A DNA stretch of 20,416 nt from CAZMOK01 sp964567785 (GTDB lineage: Bacteria; Bacteroidota; Bacteroidia; Bacteroidales; JAGOPY01), in the NCBI GenBank assembly GCA_964567785.1, contig CAZMOK010000049.1:1-20416 (forward strand), given 5' to 3'. A program made the position numbers and the translations under genes. The notes below the pieces were generated by a model that searched no databases, was not told where the DNA came from, and saw only the letters and a list, made by a program, of their open reading frames with translations. This document shows, in pieces, positions 15,942 through 20,416 of this stretch (position 1 is its first letter; every line of letters begins with the position of its first letter).

Positions 15942-16159
15942 AAGTTCTTCAGATTATGAAGTGAACCTTAATATCTCAAGTTTAACTGATATTTGGCCTT
16001 AAATGAATTTGAGAATATCCAGTGATTTTTCTTGGTTTAAATAATCCTCGCAGATCAAAGTTATTAAAATTACTCACATCTGGCAATGGGTTACATATTT
16101 AATGTGGTTATTGATGGCTGAATATTTGGTTTCTGTAACAATTATTCTTTTTCCGGTTA
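15942..16159 (-). promoter_or_regulatory. AT-rich regulatory region upstream of susC
   Basis: This 218-base gap separates the T9SS protein gene from susC and is more AT-rich than the surrounding genes. It holds the candidate susC promoter. It also has an inverted repeat GATATT/AATATC (15988-15993 and 16014-16019) inside the expected leader, and a near-duplicated motif: CTGATATTTGG at 15986-15996 and CTGAATATTTGG at 16118-16129, the second upstream of the promoter. I see no clear terminator for the upstream gene and no small ORF. Confidence 0.5.
16056..16086 (-). promoter_or_regulatory. Candidate Bacteroidota-type promoter of susC
   Basis: Read on the - strand, TAACTTTG at 16063-16056 matches the -7 consensus TAnnTTTG exactly, and a TTG at 16086-16084 sits 20 bases upstream, the normal -33 spacing for the primary sigma factor of this phylum. 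Transcription would start near 16050, giving a leader of about 110 bases before the susC ATG at 15941. Both elements and the spacing agree, making this the best-supported promoter in the window. Confidence 0.55.
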
Positions 16160-19100
16160 TCAATGAATTATATTTATCTTTCTCGAAATCAATTTATTAT
16201 CAGTTTTTAAGATGACCAGGTAAATACCTTCGGGCAAACCGGCTGTGTGTATTGAAAAACTGTTCCTGCCGTTTTTTATGATCCTTATTTTCTCTTTGTA
16301 CAGTGTTGAACCTCCTGATGAGTAAAAAATGAGCTGTGCATTCAGGGTATTTTGAGAATGGATACTTATTGACACCCTATCCGAAGCCGGATTGGGGAAA
16401 ACCAGCATGAGGGGTTCTTTCACGGTATTTTCACTTACGGAATAATACTCGTTTTCATAGATCTCGGCCACTTTATCTGGTGTTATCCCGTAGTTGTAGA
16501 TCTTGAGTTTGTCAAGGTTTCCTTCGAAGTCAAAACCTGACTGGTCGGGCAACGACTGCCCCAGGACGAGATCATAGGCCGTCTCATTTATCTGCCCGCT
16601 GAATGTGGAGAAAGCATCCAGCACACCGTCGATATAAACCTGGCAGAAACTTCCATCGTAAATTCCGGCAATGTGGTACCACCTGCCTGTTTCCAGGAAG
16701 CTCTCTGAATCAAGGTCTACGATACCATTCTCCCCGTTTATGGTCAGCCTCAGTTTTTCCTCTGTAAGGGATGTTTTCCATCTCGTGGTCCAGTTTCCGT
16801 GCGAAACAGGATACGATTCCCTGTCGAAGAACTGGTCTATATAGATCCAGTAGGCTATGGTAAGGCCTTCGCTGAAATTGAGTTCATCAGTGTTCGGTAC
16901 CACTACCTTGCTGTTTGAGAAGGGCAGGGAAAGGGCTTTGCTGTCATTGCCATGAAAATCTTCTGTATAGTCGATGGCTGTCGGGGCTCCGTGATGTCCG
17001 TAACCGCTGTTGTCGAGGAGGTTGCCATTGAATTCGTAACTCGCTACCAGCTCGCCGCTCTGATTGGTGGAGGGGTCTTTCACGAGTATGGTAAGGACTC
17101 CTGTTTCAGTAAGTCCTGATGTGTCTTCAACGGTACAGGTAATTTCGTATTCTCCCTGCTGTCCGGGGGCGGTGAATATGGCAATGCTATCGTTCCCTCC
17201 TATGGTGCCCCCGTTGGAAGCCCATTCAAAAAACAGCGGTTCTTCGTCAGGGTCGGTTGCCGTACAGGTTATTGCCGTTGTATCACCCATCTCAATATAC
17301 CTTCTGTTGGCCCTGATATCAATTATCTCAGGAGGGTAGTTGATGAACTCGACAATTTCGACTGTCAGGGAATCCACAGACTTCAAACCACCTTCATCTT
17401 CCACGGTACATACAAAGGTTACCGGACCGGTCTGCTGCGGGGCGGTATAGGTTATCTGGCCGGCTGTGCCTATTATTGCTTCATTGAGTGTCCATAAATA
17501 ATCCAGGTCTGAAGTTTCTTTGTCTTCCGAAGCACAGTAAAGGTCGATCGCGGATCCGGTTTCGAACACCGTATCGGACGAAGCCACAGCCTTGATCCTT
17601 GGGGGGAAATTTTCCACGGCCATTCCGGAGCTGAAATCAATAACGATATCATTTACGAGGGCCTTGTCAAGTTCATATTCAAGGGTGGCCCCTGCCGGGA
17701 TGAGCACAGCCAGCAACGGGCTGTCGGCATTTATTGAAATTGCTGTGTTACCCGAAATGTTGGTGGCGATCACCTGGTTGGAGATGGCATCGTACAGGTC
17801 GAAGCTCCCTGCAGGGAATTCTGCGGTAACAGTCTTGCCTTCATTGTATGGATTATAGAACAGCCAGGAAGGGTAGGCCTCGCTGCGGTAGTAGTCGGTC
17901 TTAAGAAGGTCGAGCTGAAGGATACCCTCCACATCAGTGGTTTTGACGATCCCGCCCAGGATCCCGACATGCGATGATCCGTACAGGCCCAGGTTGGTCT
18001 GGGCCCAGCCGCCGTTCATGGCATCGCCTGTTCCGAAAGGGCCTTCAGGGTACTCCCTGAGAGCTTCATAGGCAATTACCGAGTGGGGATCATAAAGGTT
18101 GGTCCAGTCTTCGTTGTCTTCCATATCATCGGGTAGGAAATCCGAATAATAAAGCCGGGTGGCATTGGCAACGTTGAGGGTCCACTTACCTATGGCCCGG
18201 GCAAAGCGGTTGTCGTAGCGGACCATGGGGACAAGCGCCCCTGCCTGTTCCGTCCCGTTCATGTTGAAGGCATACCCGGTATAGTTGACGCGGGCCTCAC
18301 CTATCAACCCATGCACGTCGATGCCGCCCCAGGGTTCCACCACGGCACCCCACTGGCGCAGCGGGGTGATGTCGAAGCACCAGTTCACCAGTTTCTCAAC
18401 GTTGTAGCCGGTGCCCAGCTCGGCATTCATGCTTGCTGCGGCGAAGGCGCCGTAGGGGAGCTGGATCTCATAGGCCGGGTTGGAGTCCCATCCGTCGAGG
18501 AATTCCAGGCACCATTCAGCCCCTTTGCGGTATTTTTCCTCGCCCGTGACCCGGTAGGCGTTGTAAAGGATCCATCCTATCGCACCTGCAGCTTCAGGCT
18601 CTTTTACGCCTGTTTCCAGCGGGGTCATGGTCGACAGTGAGAAAGCCCTGTAGTTCATGTAGGCTTCTTCCCAGGGGGCATCGTTGCCGCCCATGGCCTT
18701 CACGGCCTGCAGCCACCGATCGGCCACCGTGGTGAACTGAAAGTCAAAATCGCCTGTACCGGGATAAAGGTAATTGAGCTGGTAAAAGAACACGTTGGGC
18801 ATGGTCTCGTACCACCAGTCGCCGCCTGAGCTGGCCACCGGGCCGTTGAGGTAGACATATTCTTCGGGCCTGTTGTTGAAGAATTCCTCGCACATCAGGG
18901 CCCAGTCATAGCCAAACTGGTTGCTTTTATCAATGCCCGAGAGCGTGGCACCGACCACGGCAGGGATGATGTTGATGGCTTCCCTTCCCGGAGGGCTGTT
19001 GGTGCCGACGTACGATTGTATGCCGAAGGAGGGGTGTCCGGGGTAGTTCACCGTATTCTGGACGATGGTGGTGAGCGGGAGGTGCTGGCCCGTTGCATCC

Positions 19101-19273
19101 AGGTCGAACACCAGGGAGTCATATTTTTGCGCCACCGTTTTCCAGTCGCGCATATCATAAGGTTGCGGCATGTTGGGCATCATTTCGATGCGGGGTATGT
19201 CGGTCTGCTGGCCGGTGGTGATGTTCTGGAAGAACAGGGCAATGGCAGCGATGGTTAATATTCTTTTCAGCAT
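16160..19273 (-). CDS. Secreted multidomain protein: helical glycan-active-like domain, two Ig-like domains, LamG, T9SS sorting domain
   Basis: A 1037-residue protein with a signal peptide (about 1-21). Residues 30-470 form a large helix-rich domain, with aromatic and acidic motifs such as G-G-D-W-W-Y-E-T-M-P-N (150-160), K-E-P-E-A-A-G-A-I-G-W (224-234) and E-P-W-G-G-I-D-V-H-G (313-322). About 475-550 looks like a beta-sandwich cap. The layout resembles (alpha/alpha)n toroid glycosidases or lyases, but I cannot assign a family. Two Ig/cadherin-like domains follow (556-641 and 647-732), then a LamG domain (740-940) and a T9SS type A sorting domain (955-1037, starting V-F-P-N-P-A-S-D-R-V). It is exported through the type IX system and released or attached to the surface. 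Lying upstream of susC on the same strand, it is the best candidate for the extracellular depolymerase of the locus; this is inferred. Confidence 0.78.
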   Translation of the reverse strand: MLKRILTIAAIALFFQNITTGQQTDIPRIEMMPNMPQPYDMRDWKTVAQKYDSLVFDLDATGQHLPLTTIVQNTVNYPGHPSFGIQSYVGTNSPPGREAINIIPAVVGATLSGIDKSNQFGYDWALMCEEFFNNRPEEYVYLNGPVASSGGDWWYETMPNVFFYQLNYLYPGTGDFDFQFTTVADRWLQAVKAMGGNDAPWEEAYMNYRAFSLSTMTPLETGVKEPEAAGAIGWILYNAYRVTGEEKYRKGAEWCLEFLDGWDSNPAYEIQLPYGAFAAASMNAELGTGYNVEKLVNWCFDITPLRQWGAVVEPWGGIDVHGLIGEARVNYTGYAFNMNGTEQAGALVPMVRYDNRFARAIGKWTLNVANATRLYYSDFLPDDMEDNEDWTNLYDPHSVIAYEALREYPEGPFGTGDAMNGGWAQTNLGLYGSSHVGILGGIVKTTDVEGILQLDLLKTDYYRSEAYPSWLFYNPYNEGKTVTAEFPAGSFDLYDAISNQVIATNISGNTAISINADSPLLAVLIPAGATLEYELDKALVNDIVIDFSSGMAVENFPPRIKAVASSDTVFETGSAIDLYCASEDKETSDLDYLWTLNEAIIGTAGQITYTAPQQTGPVTFVCTVEDEGGLKSVDSLTVEIVEFINYPPEIIDIRANRRYIEMGDTTAITCTATDPDEEPLFFEWASNGGTIGGNDSIAIFTAPGQQGEYEITCTVEDTSGLTETGVLTILVKDPSTNQSGELVASYEFNGNLLDNSGYGHHGAPTAIDYTEDFHGNDSKALSLPFSNSKVVVPNTDELNFSEGLTIAYWIYIDQFFDRESYPVSHGNWTTRWKTSLTEEKLRLTINGENGIVDLDSESFLETGRWYHIAGIYDGSFCQVYIDGVLDAFSTFSGQINETAYDLVLGQSLPDQSGFDFEGNLDKLKIYNYGITPDKVAEIYENEYYSVSENTVKEPLMLVFPNPASDRVSISIHSQNTLNAQLIFYSSGGSTLYKEKIRIIKNGRNSFSIHTAGLPEGIYLVILKTDNKLISRKINIIH

Positions 19274-19505
19274 AGGGTATGATTTGGTACCACTAAGGTA
19301 CGAAGAAAGCTGGTGATGGCGGCATGGAACAGCCCCTATCCCCCGGGGTCATGGATCATAGACGCTGGATCGGTTAACGTGGAGCCTGGAACAGGGAGTG
19401 AGGTTTACTCCGACTCTTAACACCAACAATCTATTTGTTGAAAAAAACTGCTCATCGGGCTGGTATTTTTTGGTTACAACTAGATTAATCTGTAAATATT
19501 TAGCC
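19274..19505. other. Intergenic region between divergent genes
   Basis: This 232-base region separates the T9SS protein gene (reading left) from the ORF6N gene (reading right) and should contain both promoters. I find no exact TAnnTTTG element on either strand. A short inverted repeat, GTACC/GGTAC, lies around 19290-19304, near the T9SS protein start. An open frame reading into the ORF6N gene from a GTG at 19398 has no family resemblance and is treated as non-coding. Confidence 0.4.
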
Positions 19506-20045
19506 ATGGATAAGACGGATACACTCATTATACCGGATGAGGTCATCATGAATAAGATATTGATTATAAGAGGTGTAAGGGTCATGATTGACAGCGACCT
19601 TGCAGAACTCTACGGTGTACCTACCAAAAGGTTGAATGAGCAGGTAAAACGGAATATCAAAAGGTTCCCGGAAGATTTTATGTTCCGGCTGACAAAAGAT
19701 GAGAAAGAAGAGGTGGTCGCATTTTGCGACCACCTTCAGAAACTAAAATATTCCCCTGTCCTTCCTTATGCGTTTACGGAACACGGTGCAGTGATGCTTG
19801 CCAGTGTATTGAATTCGGAAAGGGCAATACAAATGAATATATTGGTAATCAGGGTATTTAACAAGATGCGAAAGATCCTTGAAGATCATCTGGAGATACT
19901 CAAGAGAATAGAGAAGATAGAAGAAAACGACAATGAACAGGACAAAAAGATATTGTTGATCTTTGAGTACCTGAAGCAGCTTGAGCAGGAGAAGCAGCAA
20001 CAGGCTGACCAGGAAGGGAGGAGAAGGATAGGGTTTAAAAAATAG
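19506..20045 (+). CDS. ORF6N-domain (KilA-N-like) DNA-binding protein
   Basis: A 179-residue protein. The ORF6N domain runs from about residue 8 to 95, with I-I-P-D-E-V-I (8-14), I-R-G-V-R-V-M-I-D-S-D-L-A-E-L-Y-G-V (21-38), V-K-R-N-I-K-R-F-P-E-D-F-M-F-R-L-T (47-63) and A-F-T-E-H-G-A-V-M-L (89-98). A charged helical, probably coiled-coil tail (about 110-170) follows and ends in R-R-R-I-G-F-K-K, typical for the family. ORF6N proteins are found in phages and many Bacteroidota genomes and are presumed to bind DNA; their role is poorly defined. I chose the ATG at 19506 because it gives the usual family N terminus, whereas a GTG at 19398 adds an unrelated stretch. It is on the opposite strand from the adjacent secreted protein gene, so it is unlikely to be part of the glycan locus. 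Confidence 0.85.
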   Translation: MDKTDTLIIPDEVIMNKILIIRGVRVMIDSDLAELYGVPTKRLNEQVKRNIKRFPEDFMFRLTKDEKEEVVAFCDHLQKLKYSPVLPYAFTEHGAVMLASVLNSERAIQMNILVIRVFNKMRKILEDHLEILKRIEKIEENDNEQDKKILLIFEYLKQLEQEKQQQADQEGRRRIGFKK

Positions 20046-20048
20046 TAC

Positions 20049-20066
20049 GCATAGTATGCATAGTAT
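20049..20066. repeat. Tandem 9-base repeat
   Basis: GCATAGTAT occurs twice head to tail, just after the ORF6N stop, with degenerate copies of the ATAGTA core on both sides. It lies directly before the palindrome cluster. No function is evident. Confidence 0.5.
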
Positions 20067-20080
20067 CAGAGTATCATAAT

Positions 20081-20095
20081 GGCTCTGAAGGAGCC
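20081..20095 (+). repeat. Short palindrome with TGAAG loop, part of the right repeat cluster
   Basis: The arms GGCTC and GAGCC enclose the loop TGAAG. It lies 12 bases before the two-palindrome repeat, and its loop is almost the same as the TGAAA loop of the first palindrome in the left copy. It is probably another module of the same repeat family. Confidence 0.5.
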
Positions 20096-20107
20096 TCATT
20101 TGAATAA

Positions 20108-20171
20108 CCACCTCTGTAAGGGGTGGAAAATCCCGCCACACAGGACCCCAGCCCCGGAGGGGCTGAACTTT
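20108..20171 (+). repeat. REP-like two-palindrome intergenic repeat, right copy
   Basis: The first palindrome is 20108-20126, arms CCACCTC and GGGGTGG with loop TGTAA. The second is 20149-20165, arms CAGCCCC and GGGGCTG with loop GGA, followed by AACTTT. It has the same order and orientation as the left copy at 4-71. The spacers differ in length (22 bases here, 26 there) and sequence, while the stems are kept. The RHS-like fragment begins directly after it. Confidence 0.75.
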
Positions 20172-20416
20172 TGGAATTCTTTCGATTATTGTGGTAACTT
20201 CGTATACAAGAACCAACACCTGGACCATATCATGATGCAGGAAGGGATTTTAAAGCGGATGCCTGACGGCAGCTTCCGGCCCGAGTATTTCATCAGGGAC
20301 CACCTGGGCAGCGTGAGGGTATGCTATACAGACAACCCTGCCACTCCCACGCCCGATGTCCTGCAGGTAAACAACTACTATCCCTTTGGCATGTCCATGA
20401 CCCCTTCCGAAGGAGA
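20172..20416 (+). pseudogene. 5'-truncated RHS-repeat-associated core fragment (continues past the window)
   Basis: The frame from about 20175 translates to a stretch starting N-S-F-D-Y-C-G-N-F-V-Y-K-N, then Y-F-I-R-D-H-L-G-S-V-R-V and N-N-Y-Y-P-F-G-M-S-M. These are hallmarks of the RHS-repeat-associated core (D-H-L-G-x-x-R and Y-Y-P-F-G-M) common in large Bacteroidota wall-associated and polymorphic-toxin-like proteins. Recognisable similarity begins upstream of the first in-frame ATG (20232) and stops at the palindromic repeat, and the frame closes with a TGA at 20101. The long N-terminal YD-repeat part is therefore missing. It is either a remnant or a displaced C-terminal cassette. The 3' end lies outside the window, so what follows the core (a toxin tip or an intact end) cannot be judged. 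Confidence 0.7.

Noticed and set aside
16130..16160. Possible terminator after the T9SS protein gene
   Set aside because: Only scattered A/T runs are present, with no inverted repeat able to form a stable stem, so transcription may continue into susC.
19338..19354. CCCCGGGG palindrome near 19345 as another REP copy
   Set aside because: It shares only the C/G run with the repeat module, lacks the GGA loop and the AACTTT flank, and has no partner palindrome.
19398..19505. Upstream extension of the ORF6N gene from a GTG codon
   Set aside because: The extra 36 residues have no similarity to the family N terminus, while the ATG at 19506 gives the usual start.
19743..20228. 161-residue open frame on the - strand with a leucine-rich hydrophobic stretch
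   Set aside because: It runs antisense to the ORF6N gene and through the palindromic repeat. The hydrophobic run is the reverse of the charged coiled-coil codons, so it is not a membrane protein gene.
1..20416. CRISPR array, tRNA or rRNA genes
   Set aside because: I saw no regularly spaced repeats, no cloverleaf-like segments with a T-loop GGTTCGA-type motif, and no conserved rRNA stretches in the non-coding gaps.

Overview
The window looks like a piece of a Bacteroidota chromosome, most likely a free-living or environmental member of the Bacteroidales/Marinilabiliales type. Evidence: a SusC/SusD pair, lipoproteins with Bacteroidota-style export signals, a type IX secretion (T9SS) C-terminal domain, a -7/-33 promoter of the Bacteroidota type (TAnnTTTG with an upstream TTG), an ORF6N-domain protein and an RHS-type fragment. 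Taxonomy below phylum is inference.

Layout. Positions 131-8810 (+ strand) hold a tight operon: a Gfo/Idh/MocA oxidoreductase, two CUT1-type sugar ABC permeases (MalF- and MalG-like), a GH130 protein with a long N-terminal helical extension, a surface-type lipoprotein with a predicted all-helical glycosidase-like fold, two further GH130 proteins, and a MalK-type ATPase. Gaps are a few bases or the genes overlap. Converging on it from the right (- strand) are, in transcription order, a 1037-residue T9SS-secreted multidomain protein (19273-16160), SusC (15941-12828), SusD (12818-11307), a LamG surface lipoprotein in the SusE position (11246-10185), a rho-independent terminator, and the ABC solute-binding lipoprotein (10100-8811). 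The two convergent gene sets abut exactly: the stop codons of the ATPase and the binding protein form one TGATCA.

How the genes may work together (inference). The secreted protein and surface lipoproteins bind and perhaps cut a polysaccharide. SusCD moves oligosaccharides across the outer membrane. The binding protein hands them to the MalF/MalG/MalK-like importer, which brings them intact into the cytoplasm. There the three signal-less GH130 proteins would phosphorolyse (or hydrolyse) beta-mannosidic linkages, and phosphorolysis would yield mannose-1-phosphate. The oxidoreductase may process one of the products. Pairing a SusCD system with a complete ABC importer is the most unusual aspect, because Bacteroidota glycan loci generally use MFS-type inner-membrane transporters. 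No regulator, no recognisable endo-mannanase and no mannobiose 2-epimerase is visible.

Right end: an ORF6N-domain DNA-binding protein (19506-20045), a cluster of short palindromes, and a 5'-truncated RHS core fragment running off the window. The same two-palindrome module occurs at the left edge (positions 4-71), so a REP-like repeat in the same orientation brackets the locus. There is no RNA gene, CRISPR array or complete insertion sequence that I can support, and no gene-free gap longer than about 300 bases.
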